A DNA stretch of 64,000 bases from Bog-257 sp963834135 (GCA_963834135.1 CAWIAN010000010.1:186001-250000); one strand, 5' to 3'. Shown: positions 30,214 to 39,215, counted from the first letter of the stretch. The notes: a model not told the origin generated them from the letters alone. Program-made: numbers and translations.

Positions 30214-31455
30214 ATGTATCCTGAGAAACACCTAGAAGTTACAAGTAATTCACCTACTTCAGCGGGCCGCTCATGGCTTGCGGCTCTCATCCTCCTGGCG
30301 ACCGTGTTTTTGCTGGCTAGTCTTGGCTACGCCCAATCCAGCGGCAGCAGTTCGGGCGCGCAGCAGGGCCAGCAATCACAGCCCGCGCAAGGCCAGCAGG
30401 ACCAGATGCCGGCCGAGGCCGGCGGACCTGCCGGCGAATCCGGGCCGATCGCTGTCCCCAAGAAGCCCGAGGGCGAAGAGCCGCCGCCTCCGCCTAAGCC
30501 GAAACACGAGGACATCCCGCAGTACTCGTTGCACGTCGATGTACCGCTGGTCACCGTGGACGCGCAGATCCTGATGAAGGACGGCCACGTGATGAACCTT
30601 CCTTTGGAGACGGCGCAGGAACATTTCAGGGTGTGGGAAGACGGTGTGCCGCAGAAGATCCAGAGCGTCACCATCAGCAAGGCGCCGATTACGGCCGTGC
30701 TGCTGGTTGAGTTTGCCGCCACCAACTACAACTTCATGTACGACGCGTTGAACTCTTCCTACGTCTTCGCGTCCATGCTGCAGCCACAGGACTGGGTCGC
30801 GATCATCGAGTTCGATATCAAGACGCACATCCTCATCGATTTCACCCAGGACAAGCAGGCCATCTTCGGGGCTCTGAACACGCTGCGCGTGCCCGGCTTC
30901 CAGGAGACCGACATCTTTGACGCCATGTACGACACGCTCGATCGCCTCGATCGCATTCCCGGTCACAAGGAATTGGTGGTGGTGGCCAGCGGCCGCGATA
31001 CGTTCAGCAAAATTACCCTCGACCAGACACTGAAGAAGATCAAAGCCACGCCCAACGTGACCATCTACACCATCTGCACCGGAGAGGCTTACCTGGAATT
31101 TCTGGACTCCATGGGTGGCGGCAGCCAGGAGATGGCGTTGTACCAGCTGGATTACATCCAGGCGAAGAATCAGATGAATGCCTTCGCCCGCATGACCGGT
31201 GGGCTTTCATTTTCGCCGCGGCTGATGGGCGAGTTGCCCGACATCTTCCGCCAGGTGACGCAGTCGATTCGCAATCAGTACACCATCACCTACAAGCCCA
31301 CGAACAGCAAGCAGGATGGAACCTATCGCAAGTTGAAGGTTTCGTTGGTGGGGCCGGATGACAAGCCGCTGGTGGTGAAAGACCAGAAGAACAAGGACAT
31401 CAAGTACACCGTCGTCGCGCGCGATGGATATACGGCAAAGCACGAGGTGGAGTAG
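30214..31455 (+). CDS. secreted VWFA-related protein (TIGR03436-type)
   Basis: A 413-residue protein of the VWFA-related family typical of Acidobacteriota. A signal/anchor segment (LAALILLATVFLLASLGYAQ) is followed by a Gln/Pro/Gly-rich linker to about residue 100. The family opening is LHVDVPLVTVDAQILMKDGH, then the VWA-like core (ITAVLLVEFAATNYNF, DIFDAMYDTLDRLD, HKELVVVASGRDTFSK). DxSxS is altered to VEFAATN, so a normal metal site is doubtful. The C-terminus YTITYKPTNSKQDGTYRKLK is characteristic. It is probably an extracytoplasmic binding protein; its partner is unknown. Confidence 0.88.
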   Translation: MYPEKHLEVTSNSPTSAGRSWLAALILLATVFLLASLGYAQSSGSSSGAQQGQQSQPAQGQQDQMPAEAGGPAGESGPIAVPKKPEGEEPPPPPKPKHEDIPQYSLHVDVPLVTVDAQILMKDGHVMNLPLETAQEHFRVWEDGVPQKIQSVTISKAPITAVLLVEFAATNYNFMYDALNSSYVFASMLQPQDWVAIIEFDIKTHILIDFTQDKQAIFGALNTLRVPGFQETDIFDAMYDTLDRLDRIPGHKELVVVASGRDTFSKITLDQTLKKIKATPNVTIYTICTGEAYLEFLDSMGGGSQEMALYQLDYIQAKNQMNAFARMTGGLSFSPRLMGELPDIFRQVTQSIRNQYTITYKPTNSKQDGTYRKLKVSLVGPDDKPLVVKDQKNKDIKYTVVARDGYTAKHEVE

Positions 31456-31559
31456 CGGATCCAGGATAGCGGTCCGAGTCCGTTACGGAACTCTACAACC
31501 CCAACTGTCTCGGTATCTGGTTTTCTCGCCGCTTATGAGCGGACGAAGCTAAGCTTCGA

Positions 31560-31690
31560 TCAGATGTTCCGGAGCGCCCGCGTCAGCTTGGCGTTACCGA
31601 GGACATTTGCCATCCGTTTGAGGTTGTAGGCCATGACCGCGAGGCTGAGCTCGGTGCGAGCTCCTATCCGTCCGCGCAGGAGGAGACAGG
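31560..31690 (-). pseudogene. transposase C-terminal fragment (IS1182-like)
   Basis: Reading the minus strand to a TGA at 31562-31560 gives RGRIGARTELSLAVMAYNLK followed by RMANVLGNAKLTRALRNI. The AYNLKRMxNxLG pattern is the C-terminus of IS1182/IS4-type transposases. Nothing of the catalytic core is found upstream, so only a scar of a former insertion remains, in the ~360-base gap after the VWA gene. Confidence 0.55.
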
Positions 31691-31818
31691 TCAGATCGAA
31701 ACATCAGTACGCGCCCCGCTGAACCGGAACGAAAATCTCTGATTAGGCATTGTCGTTTGCCTGTCATTGGCGCTACGGTAGATCGTCCGCTTTGAGCCGG
31801 ATGCCGTCAAGGGATTCT

Positions 31819-32958
31819 TCACTCCTTTGCGGTGCCCGTGCCCTCCAACGCCACTTTGCAGGCCTGGCGGAAGTCGTCGGCGGGAGAAGGATCCGTGGTG
31901 GGCGTCCCTGGCGGCCGCATCGCCGACAAGCGGGCGGCGCGCATCTCGACATATTCGGGGTCAGCGCATAGTGATTTGGACAGCCCGGCGTAGGTTATCT
32001 CGCTTTTCGGGCCGAGATAGAGCACAGCATCGAACTGTTCCTGCATTTCTCCGCCGATCGCCTCACCCAGATCGACCATGATCGGCCCGTTCGGGCCAGG
32101 GCGCATCGTCATGTCCGAGTCCTTCGGGAGGTAGAAGGTGAAAGGCGCCGTCCCGAGCGGTGTGTTTTTGATCAGCGTAAGGCTCGGCTTCTTCCAGGTC
32201 GAGATGTCGGGTTGCAGGGTGGAAAGATCCGCTCCGAGCGCTGTGAAAGTCCAAACTGAGAAGACCTTTACACCTGCCGTTTCAAGCAGGCCGACAATTG
32301 TTCCGGCAGGTTGGTTAGGCATCGGCGGCGGGATCCTGCGCAGAAAATGCATCTGGCCATACACGATCAGTGCCTTGCGCTTCTTCGCGATCACTTCGCG
32401 CTCGATCAGCTCCGCAGGAAAAGTGTCGCTGCGTCCCCTCCGGGCCCCCGGGTTGGCGGGATCGGACGGATAAGGCGTGTCCCCCAGCAGCACACGGAGT
32501 TGTTTTTCCTTAGGCAGTTTCTGGTTGATCTCGCGGATGGTGCGGAACATGTCGGCGTAGATATCGCGGTCCCAGACATCGTTGGGTTGCGTCGTCTCCA
32601 GCCACGCCATGCGAAGTTCTTTCTCGGGAACGGTCTCGCCCGCGATGTAGCGATCCATCATCGCTTGATAGCGCCCGTTGCCGCTCTCGACGACAATGTC
32701 GTTAACGACAGCCTGAAAGCGAGGATCGCGATAGAGTTTCGTGCGGAATGCTGCGCCCTGTTCGTTGCCATGATCGCCTTCGCCGAGCGCAACGACATCG
32801 TGGGTTTTGAACGCATCGATAATGCCGCTTACCGGATCTAGAGGCTTTGCGGCGGCGGTCTGCGCGAAGCTGGCCGAAGAAAACCCGAACACACAAACCA
32901 GCATTGCGGCCGGTAAGATCGAGAGTGCCTTGTAGAAGATTTCGATAGACGATTTCAT
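31819..32958 (-). CDS. exported erythromycin-esterase/Tiki-like protein
   Basis: A 379-residue protein. The start at 32958 gives MKSSIEIFYKALSILPAAML, a signal peptide ending SASFAQ. The mature part has VVALGEGDHGNEQGAAFRTK, with the GExxHG motif of erythromycin-esterase/ChaN/Tiki-like enzymes. VESGNGRYQAMMDRYIAGE and KALIVYGQMHF follow. It is probably a hydrolase with a His/Glu site; the substrate is unknown and macrolide resistance should not be assumed. The next gene on this strand upstream is over 700 bases away. Confidence 0.55.
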   Translation of the reverse strand: MKSSIEIFYKALSILPAAMLVCVFGFSSASFAQTAAAKPLDPVSGIIDAFKTHDVVALGEGDHGNEQGAAFRTKLYRDPRFQAVVNDIVVESGNGRYQAMMDRYIAGETVPEKELRMAWLETTQPNDVWDRDIYADMFRTIREINQKLPKEKQLRVLLGDTPYPSDPANPGARRGRSDTFPAELIEREVIAKKRKALIVYGQMHFLRRIPPPMPNQPAGTIVGLLETAGVKVFSVWTFTALGADLSTLQPDISTWKKPSLTLIKNTPLGTAPFTFYLPKDSDMTMRPGPNGPIMVDLGEAIGGEMQEQFDAVLYLGPKSEITYAGLSKSLCADPEYVEMRAARLSAMRPPGTPTTDPSPADDFRQACKVALEGTGTAKE

Positions 32959-33448
32959 GTCCAGGGCCTCTGCGCAAAAATGCACGCAACTTTCTTGATG
33001 TAAAGAGTGACGTGAGACGATGTCCTCATTGGTGCGAAGCAGCGTTCAGTCTGCAAATTTCGCTCGATTCCAACGTCATTCCTGCATGCTCACTTATCTA
33101 TACGATCGGAGGGTAGTGCCTCGAATGCAAAATCTTTTTCGATCATACACATCATGGGTGAAGATTGAGGGACAACGACGCTGCTCTAAGGCAATTTGAT
33201 CCTGAGTCACCACCGCCTCGCTAAAGCTAACCGTGGTCCGCGTATTCAAGGACGGAAGACCATTGAGATCTGCTCACTTCGAATCGTCGAGGTCAGAGCG
33301 TGACGACACTCTTCAACTCTCTCTCGCCATACTGACTGCCTGCTAGCCTTGATCAAAAGGCTGAGCCAGATTCGTATCGAGAATCGGCTTGTCGCCAGCA
33401 ATCAGTCCCGCAAATAACGTAACGTTCGGTGAGTTTCGTAACAGGCTC
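32959..33448. other. intergenic region with no recognised gene
   Basis: About 490 bases upstream of the exported esterase-like gene. No frame with signal or family motif; the stretch at 33070-33150 is relatively AT-rich (ACTTATCTATACGATCG) and may hold a promoter. The rest up to 33600 is family A repeat. Confidence 0.4.
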
Positions 33449-33597
33449 GGTCCTTCGACTGTACCTCATGAGTTGTCACATCGACTTCGCTCAGGATGAC
33501 GATCTTGGAAGGGTAGGGGTCCTTCGACTGCGCGTCCGCCCGCCGCAAAAGCTGCGGCGAAACTGCAAGAGCGCGGACGCTTCGCTCAGGATGACAG
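33449..33597. repeat. two tandem family A repeats
   Basis: First unit 33449-33501 (GGTCCTTCGACTGTACC ... CGCTCAGGATGACG), second 33518-33597 (GGTCCTTCGACTGCGCGTCC, inner stem CCGCAAAAGCTGCGG, end CGCTCAGGATGACAGC). The second unit is nearly identical to the copy at 44721. Confidence 0.85.
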
Positions 33598-33617
33598 CGT
33601 ACCGATGATGCAATAAC

Positions 33618-33643
33618 AAAGGGCGGCCGCAGCCGCCCTTTTT
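33618..33643 (-). terminator. bidirectional intrinsic terminator
   Basis: AAAGGGCGGC-CGCA-GCCGCCCTTTTTC: a strong GC stem with T-runs on both strands. On the minus strand it is 38 bases after the stop of the 120-residue protein. Confidence 0.75.
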
Positions 33644-33680
33644 CATTACCCCTGAAACAGATCAGTTCCACTGAAACCGA

Positions 33681-34043
33681 TCAGTGCATGTCACCCATAC
33701 CGTCGCCGCTACCACCCTTCTGCGACAGCATCTTCACATTGTCCACATGCATTGAGCCGTCACTTCCCATCGTTCCGGTCACCTGCACGTGATGGCCAAT
33801 GTGATCCTGCAATGCGTCAGGATTCGAAACAGGCACAACCTTCATATCTTTGTCGGTAACGAACACCGGCTTCTCGCCCGCGCCGATGCACTTCTTGGCG
33901 CACGCCTCGTGCGAAGCATTGGCGCCCTTGGCGCCGCACTTGGAATCGCTGATCCATCCATCCCAGGTCTGGTCCTTGGCAACGGCCAGCGCCGTCATGC
34001 AGCACAGATAGAGCCCGATCACTACTAGAACTCTTGTCTTCAT
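33681..34043 (-). CDS. small exported cysteine-containing protein
   Basis: A 120-residue protein with signal peptide MKTRVLVVIGLYLCCMTALA (cut near VAKDQ). The mature part has GWISDSKCGAKGANASHEAC and AKKCIGAGEKPVFVTD, i.e. three cysteines able to form a disulfide or bind metal. An OB-like strand pattern follows (LQDHIGHHVQVTGTMGSDGS). The tail GGSGDGMGDMH is Gly/Met/His-rich and could bind copper. Similar WISDxxCG proteins are frequent in Acidobacteriota but uncharacterised. It stands alone, with an AAGGAG-like site before the start. Confidence 0.7.
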   Translation of the reverse strand: MKTRVLVVIGLYLCCMTALAVAKDQTWDGWISDSKCGAKGANASHEACAKKCIGAGEKPVFVTDKDMKVVPVSNPDALQDHIGHHVQVTGTMGSDGSMHVDNVKMLSQKGGSGDGMGDMH

Positions 34044-34435
34044 ATTCCTTCTCCTATGTGATTGGCCGCCTAACCCGGACGGCCGGTTTTCTTAAGGAAC
34101 GGAATCAGCCAGAGGCGGATCGTCGGCATTGACCGGCGGTGACGCCCACTTCCGTCATAACTGCATTACGACGCGGACCACCCCATCAGATCACGTGCTG
34201 ACAAGTTTATTCCATCCCGCCAGATCGTGGTGGAGCAAAGTGAAATGCCGCAGCATTGGGTGATGGCTAAGTTTGAAAGCGTGACGAAGTGAAGTCAGGT
34301 AGAGCACGCCTTCGGGCGTGCCGACACCCGACTCTTTTCGAGCCGCATTTGCGGAGCGGCGGACGCGCAGCCGAACTACCCCCATAGAGCTGGAGATTGC
34401 CACCGAGCTGGGATGGGATCTGATCGGGGATCTTG
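34044..34435. other. intergenic region with no recognised gene
   Basis: About 390 bases between two minus-strand genes. A minus-strand frame at 34191-34403 has no family resemblance. A short palindrome GCACGCCTTCGGGCGTGC lies at 34303-34320. Nothing else is supported. Confidence 0.35.
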
Positions 34436-34810
34436 TTATTTCTGGCCGGTATTCTCAGCCACGGCAGGAGCTGTTCGCGGATCGGGCTTATTCTTTTGCT
34501 GGTAAAGAACGACCTCGCCCGGCTTCACGTAGCCGAGCTGCTCGCGCGCCTCTTTTTCGATCACGCTGGGGTCGCCGCGCTGCAACGCATCGACCTCATG
34601 CTGGAGTTGCTGCTGCTCCTGTTGCTTCTGGTCGATCTCGCTCTGCAGACTCAGGACTTCGGCTCGCTTCGTCTGCCATACCTTCATGCCGTTGGCGCCG
34701 AAGACGACTTTATATCCAATGAGCACGGCCAGCAGGGCAATGCAGACAGTCGCCAGCAGGCGACGCATCTGGTACAACCAGCGCCCGGCGATGCGAACAG
34801 TGATCTTCAT
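34436..34810 (-). CDS. FtsB/DivIC-like septum formation initiator
   Basis: A 124-residue protein with the bitopic FtsB/DivIC layout: short basic N-terminus (MKITVRIAGRWLYQMRR), one membrane segment (LLATVCIALLAVLIGYKVVF) and a coiled coil (VLSLQSEIDQKQQEQQQLQH). The family motif EKEAREQLGYVKPGEVVLYQ follows. The coiled coil would pair with FtsL/DivIB at the division septum, with the C-terminus periplasmic. An AAGGA site lies 6 bases before the start. In many bacteria this gene follows eno, which is not seen here. Confidence 0.85.
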   Translation of the reverse strand: MKITVRIAGRWLYQMRRLLATVCIALLAVLIGYKVVFGANGMKVWQTKRAEVLSLQSEIDQKQQEQQQLQHEVDALQRGDPSVIEKEAREQLGYVKPGEVVLYQQKNKPDPRTAPAVAENTGQK

Positions 34811-35051
34811 AGAACGTCCTTAAGGGCAGGCCGAAAGCCGCGATGCTGGCCGATATCGCGGCCTTGCTGCCAGATTCCAGTGGACTTCGCTTTGCAGATA
34901 GAGTCAAGAAGAGTTCCAACAATACGAGTGTGAGGGAATCTGCTTCGATAAGCGATGAATAGGCGAAGATCATGGAGCGACGCCGTCGATCTCACTGCCA
35001 TCTGCTTCGACTGCATGCTACATTCTGTGCGTAAACGTGCGAGGAGCTCCC

Positions 35052-35378
35052 ATGACGAATGTCCGCGTTGTGCTCACCACGGTCGGTCTGAAAGATGTTG
35101 CCGAAAAATTGGCCACACAACTTGTCGAGCGCCGACTGGCGGCGTGCGTCAACATCGTCGGGCCGATTCGCTCGATCTATCGCTGGAAGCACAAGGTGCA
35201 GAACGAAGCGGAATATCTGCTGATCATCAAGACCACGACGAGACATGCGGACGACTTGCGGTCGGCGTTCAAGGACCTGCATCCCTACGATCTGCCGGAG
35301 TGTGTGCAGCTCCCGATCGTGGGCGGCAGCGACGACTACCTGAACTGGCTGGCCGCCGAAGTCAGCAGCGGGGAGTAA
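35052..35378 (+). CDS. cutA: CutA1 family protein
   Basis: A 108-residue CutA. The ATG at 35052 follows GAGGAG. The family core is clear: LVERRLAACVNIVGPIRSIY, RWKHKVQNEAEYLLIIKTT and the HPYDLPECVQLP signature. CutA forms tight trimers and is linked to divalent metal tolerance, though the mechanism is unsettled. It is divergent from the ftsB-like gene and 280 bases before ctaA. Confidence 0.95.
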   Translation: MTNVRVVLTTVGLKDVAEKLATQLVERRLAACVNIVGPIRSIYRWKHKVQNEAEYLLIIKTTTRHADDLRSAFKDLHPYDLPECVQLPIVGGSDDYLNWLAAEVSSGE

Positions 35379-35661
35379 GGCGCGTCTTCAATCCACTCGC
35401 CGCGAGCAATCTCAACCGGCGTCATCCTCGGCGTACTGAGAAGGCGAAGCCGAACGAGCCCTGCTTTTCCCCGACCCTTGTCTGCTACAATGTTCCCACG
35501 AACGTCGCTGAGGATTCGGTGTTCGCCGCAGCTTTGAGCCTCTGCTTTCTACATCGTTAATGAAGTTCGCCCAGCCGGCAGGGTACCGCCGCAGGGCTTT
35601 AGAAATCGCCCCACAAGCGACACTTTCGCTTTGCGCGGACGCTACGTTATAGGAGCCTGTT

Positions 35662-36609
35662 CTGACGTCGCGATCTGATCATATCGACTATCATCCGGGC
35701 CATCATCGTTTCGCCGTTATTGTCGCCTGGGCCACGTTCCTCCTGATCATCGCCGGCGCTCTGGTCACTAGCAACGAGGCCGGTCTCTCCGTTCCCGATT
35801 GGCCGACTTCCTTCGGCTCACTCTACAAATTGCCGCCTATGGTCGGCGGTGTGAAGTACGAACACACCCATCGCATGATCGCCGAGTTCATCGGCCTGCT
35901 GATCATCGTGCTGGCGGTGTGGACGCAGCGCGTCGATAAACGCAAGTGGATGCGCGTGCTCGGGTGGACCGCCCTGGGCGCAGTCATCGGGCAGGGAATC
36001 CTCGGCGGACTCACGGTTCTGAACTTCCTGCCGTGGTCGATCTCTACCGCCCACGCCACGCTGGGCCAGATGATCTTCTGCATCGTGGTAGCCATGGCGC
36101 TGTTTACCAGCCGCGGCTGGCTGCAGGATTCCGAACCTATCGTCGAAACAAATACGGTGCCTGGCACGCCGACCCTGGCCGCGATCGCTGCCGCCTGCGT
36201 GTGGGTGCAGTTGATTCTGGGCGCGGCCTTTCGTCACTCCGGCATCAAACTGCTGCCGCATTTGATCGGCGCCTGCGTAGTCACCGCGATGTTGTGCTGG
36301 ACGATCGTTCGCGTACTGACGCGTTATGGCAAAAGCGATCACCTGCGCAAGCCCGCGCAACTCCTCTTGGCGCTGCTGATGATTCAGCTCGGCTTGGGCT
36401 TCTGTGCGTACCTTACGCGCATCATCTGGGGACGCGACGCGGTACAGCCGATGGCGGCGATGGTATCGAGTACCGTGGCCCACGTTGCTGGCGGCGCGCT
36501 GGTGATGGCCGTGACCGTGGTACTGGCGATTGAGGCGCGGCGCATGATCAGCGTGCACGCCGCAGAGCCTTCGACACAACGCGCTACCGGAAAGGCGGTC
36601 ATCGCATGA
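35662..36609 (+). CDS. ctaA: haem A synthase (CtaA/COX15), apparent CTG start
   Basis: A 315-residue membrane protein with eight segments expected. The true N-terminus must be far upstream of the first ATG/TTG in frame: HRFAVIVAWATFLLIIAGAL and TSNEAGLSVPDWPTSFG are family sequence. The frame is closed by TAG at 35650, and no ATG, GTG or TTG exists before that conserved part. A CTG at 35662 lies 6 bases after AGGAG and is the best start. Haem-ligand motifs are EHTHR, STAHATLGQ, FRHSGIKL and VAHVAGG. It converts haem O to haem A for cytochrome oxidase. ctaB overlaps its stop by 4 bases. Confidence 0.9.
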   Translation: MTSRSDHIDYHPGHHRFAVIVAWATFLLIIAGALVTSNEAGLSVPDWPTSFGSLYKLPPMVGGVKYEHTHRMIAEFIGLLIIVLAVWTQRVDKRKWMRVLGWTALGAVIGQGILGGLTVLNFLPWSISTAHATLGQMIFCIVVAMALFTSRGWLQDSEPIVETNTVPGTPTLAAIAAACVWVQLILGAAFRHSGIKLLPHLIGACVVTAMLCWTIVRVLTRYGKSDHLRKPAQLLLALLMIQLGLGFCAYLTRIIWGRDAVQPMAAMVSSTVAHVAGGALVMAVTVVLAIEARRMISVHAAEPSTQRATGKAVIA

Positions 36610-37535
36610 GCAGTGCGAGCCAACCGCTTGCGGTTCCACGTTCAGGTCTGGCTGCGCTGGCGAGCGACTACGCCACGTTGACCAAAGCGCGCGTGACCAC
36701 TCTGATCGTTATGACCGCATGGGCGGGCGCGTTCTTTGCCGCCGAGAAATCCGGCGTGTCGCTGCTCTCCTGGACGCTGCTGCATGCGCTGATCGGCATC
36801 GGTCTGGTCAGCGGCGGCACGGCTGCCATTAATGAGGTTGTCGAACGCGATCTGGATGCGCTGATGCGCCGTACCGCCCGCCGTCCGCTGGTTACCGGCA
36901 GCATGAGCCTGTTGCACGCGTCCGTCGTCGCTTACGGCATGACGATCGGCGGCGTGCTCTATCTCTGGTGGACCACCAACTTGCTCACCGCTGCGCTGGC
37001 GACGCTCACCTCCGTCAGCTACCTCGCGGTGTACACGCCGATGAAGCGCGTTCATCCGATCTGTACCTTCCTGGGCGCGTTTCCCGGAGCCATGCCGCCG
37101 GTGCTGGGCTGGACCGCCATCCGCGGCCGCCTCGACCTGGGCGCACTGGTGCTGTTTGCCATCGTTTTCTTCTGGCAGTTCCCGCACTTCCATTCCATCG
37201 CCTGGCTCTATCGCGAAGACTACGAGAACGCGCGCATCCGCATGCTGCCGGTAGTCGAGAGCGATGGCCGCTCGACCGCATTCGCCATCGTGATGTACGC
37301 CATTGCCTTGGTGCCGGTGTCGCTGGCGCCGACGCTGCTGGGCATGTCGGGCTGGACGTATTTTGCCGGCGCATTGCTGCTCGGGCTGGGTATGCTGTGG
37401 TTCAGCCTGCGCATGTGGACGATGAAGCTGACGCCGATCGAGCCGGAGTCGAAGCTGCGCGCTCGGCACGTGCTTCAGGCCTCCGTCATCTACCTCCCGC
37501 TGTTGTTCGGACTGATGATGATCAACCGCGCATAA
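36606..37535 (+). CDS. ctaB: protohaem IX farnesyltransferase (haem O synthase)
   Basis: A 309-residue UbiA-type prenyltransferase. The start ATGA overlaps the ctaA stop (translational coupling). The Asp-rich motif NEVVERDLDALMRRTARRPL binds farnesyl diphosphate via Mg. Further family parts: TPMKRVHPICTFLGAFPGAM and FFWQFPHFHSIAWLYREDY. It makes haem O from protohaem, the substrate of CtaA. About nine membrane segments. It belongs to the oxidase-assembly cluster that continues to DUF420. Confidence 0.97.
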   Translation: MSSASQPLAVPRSGLAALASDYATLTKARVTTLIVMTAWAGAFFAAEKSGVSLLSWTLLHALIGIGLVSGGTAAINEVVERDLDALMRRTARRPLVTGSMSLLHASVVAYGMTIGGVLYLWWTTNLLTAALATLTSVSYLAVYTPMKRVHPICTFLGAFPGAMPPVLGWTAIRGRLDLGALVLFAIVFFWQFPHFHSIAWLYREDYENARIRMLPVVESDGRSTAFAIVMYAIALVPVSLAPTLLGMSGWTYFAGALLLGLGMLWFSLRMWTMKLTPIEPESKLRARHVLQASVIYLPLLFGLMMINRA

Positions 37536-37621
37536 ATGCTGGGCACGTGCACTTCGGTTGATTATCATGAGGCGTGTTGACCGCCTCTGTTCAAGTCTCA
37601 TCTCCGCATACTCCAGCAGGA

Positions 37622-37966
37622 ATGCCGAAAGCGTTTGTCGTCTTCATGATCTGCTGGATCGTGATAGGAATCGCTTCGTGGATCTTCTACGCAAAGGCCA
37701 GCTACGAGACGAAGAAATCGGCGCATCCGTTCTTGATCGTCGCCTTCGGCCTCATTTTCCTGGGATTTACGGAATGGATCATGCAGGGCAAGGTCCCGCT
37801 GTTTTTTGTCGCCGCGATCGTTGTGATTATGTATCTGAACTTCCGCAACACCCTATTCTGTAAGCAATGTGGGGCGACGATCTATTCGCGTGGGTTCACA
37901 CGTTCGGAGTTCTGTCCGAAGTGTGGGGCGCCGTTGCAGAAAGATTTGCCCGGCGGCCAGACTTGA
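37622..37966 (+). CDS. membrane protein with C-terminal zinc ribbon
   Basis: A 114-residue protein. The ATG at 37622 follows AGCAGGA; a TTG 16 codons earlier is less likely. Two membrane segments (AFVVFMICWIVIGIASWIFY, and LIVAFGLIFLGF with a third possible after GKVPLFF) precede a zinc ribbon with two CxxC pairs: CKQCGATIYSRGFTRSEFCP and the following KCGAPL. It sits between ctaB and an ABC ATPase gene on the same strand. A role in the same assembly process is inferred only from position. Confidence 0.65.
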   Translation: MPKAFVVFMICWIVIGIASWIFYAKASYETKKSAHPFLIVAFGLIFLGFTEWIMQGKVPLFFVAAIVVIMYLNFRNTLFCKQCGATIYSRGFTRSEFCPKCGAPLQKDLPGGQT

Positions 37967-38015
37967 GATCGCAACAGGATTCGACCGCCTTCGCAACAAC
38001 GTAATAGACTGTTCT

Positions 38016-39032
38016 GTGGCTTCCCGTACAACAACTCCCGCTGCCGACAGTAAGGCCTCTGGATATTCGCCCGACGATCCTTCTGCTCCCGGCGTCATTC
38101 AACTCAAAGGATTGCGCCATCAGTACGGCGACCGCGTCGCGCTGGCCGGCGTGTCGTTCGATGTGCGTCCTGCGGAGATCTTCGGACTACTCGGCCCAAA
38201 CGGCAGCGGTAAGACCACGACGTTTCGCATTCTCTCGACGCTGATGGTGCCGTCGGGTGGCCGCGCCTTGATCATGGGACACGATGTCGCCCGCGAGCCC
38301 GCGCAGGTGCGCCGCAACATCGGCGTGGTATTCCAGGCGCAAAGCATCGATCCCAAGTTGTCGGCGGAAGAAAACCTCACCGTGATCGGACATATTTACG
38401 GGCTCGGCGGTGCGGCGCTGAAGAAGCGCGTGGGCGAGATGCTCGCTCGCGTTGGGCTGGCTGATCGTGCCAAGGAAAAAGCTGAGACATTTTCCGGCGG
38501 CATGCAGCGACGGCTGGAACTGGCGAAGGGGCTGCTGCATCATCCCTCGGTGCTGCTGCTGGACGAACCCACGACCGGACTCGATCCCGGCGCGCGCCGC
38601 GACCTGTGGCAGTATCTCCAAATCTTGCGCGATGAAGAACGAGTGACCGTGCTGGTCACGACGCACTTGATGGAAGAAGCAGAGCGCTGCGATCGCCTCG
38701 CGATTTATGCGAACGGAAACGTGGTGGCGCTGGGGACTCCCGCGGTGTTGAAGGCCGAGATCGGCGGGGACGTGATCATGCTGGAGGCGAAAGAGCCAGA
38801 AACGCTGGCCGGCCACATCGAGCAGCGCTTCGGATTGCACCCGACCGTGCTCGATCATCAGGTGCGTCTGGAGATCGAGAGCGGACATCGCTTCGTGACT
38901 GATGTGGTCGAAGCGTTCCCCGGCGAGATCGAAGGCATCTCGATTCACAAGCCCAGCCTGGAGGACGTGTTCATTCGCCGCACCGGGCACAGGTTCTGGA
39001 CGGACGAGAATCGCGAAGAGGCAAAGGAATGA
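38016..39032 (+). CDS. ABC transporter ATP-binding protein (DrrA/CcmA type)
   Basis: A 338-residue ATPase. The GTG at 38016 is taken as start since the frame before it overlaps the zinc-ribbon gene. Walker A is GPNGSGKTTT, signature FSGGMQRRLELAKGLL, Walker B VLLLDEPTTGLDP, and the switch His is in VTTHLMEE. The C-terminal ~80 residues match DrrA-type exporters. It would energise the permease at 39221. Such pairs often lie in oxidase-assembly clusters; the substrate is unknown. Confidence 0.93.
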   Translation: MASRTTTPAADSKASGYSPDDPSAPGVIQLKGLRHQYGDRVALAGVSFDVRPAEIFGLLGPNGSGKTTTFRILSTLMVPSGGRALIMGHDVAREPAQVRRNIGVVFQAQSIDPKLSAEENLTVIGHIYGLGGAALKKRVGEMLARVGLADRAKEKAETFSGGMQRRLELAKGLLHHPSVLLLDEPTTGLDPGARRDLWQYLQILRDEERVTVLVTTHLMEEAERCDRLAIYANGNVVALGTPAVLKAEIGGDVIMLEAKEPETLAGHIEQRFGLHPTVLDHQVRLEIESGHRFVTDVVEAFPGEIEGISIHKPSLEDVFIRRTGHRFWTDENREEAKE

Positions 39033-39084
39033 TTTGTAACCGGGGAAGCCAAGGATCACCGGGGAGAATAGGGATTTTGTGAGG

Positions 39085-39180
39085 TGTCATCCTGAGCGGA
39101 GGCGGCGTTTCGCCGCCGGAGTCGAAGGACCGCTACTCCCACTGAGCATAGGGGTCCCTCGGCTTCGCTCGGGATGACAC
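39085..39180. repeat. family A dispersed repeat (double unit)
   Basis: TGTCATCCTGAGCGGAGGCG, stem GGCGTTTCGCC, GGAGTCGAAGGACC, a short link, then GGGGTCCCTCGGCTTCGCTC and GGGATGACACC. The same two-unit layout occurs at 58600-58700. It lies inside the gap between ABC ATPase and permease genes. Confidence 0.85.
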
Positions 39181-39183
39181 CTT

Positions 39184-39215
39184 AACTGACAACTGACAAC
39201 CGAGAACCGACAACT
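39184..39215. repeat. GTTGTC-type heptad repeat
   Basis: AACTGACAACTGACAACCGA and following GAACCGACAACTGC, ending just before the start of the ABC permease. Same unit as at 8325-8351. Confidence 0.6.

Noticed and set aside
31819..32958. Macrolide-resistance esterase (Ere) call
   Set aside because: Only the GExxHG region is convincing; overall similarity is too low to assign macrolide hydrolysis.
34191..34403. A 70-codon minus-strand frame (GTPEGVLYLTSLRHAFKLSH)
   Set aside because: No recognisable family, no ribosome-binding site, crosses a short palindrome; probably chance.
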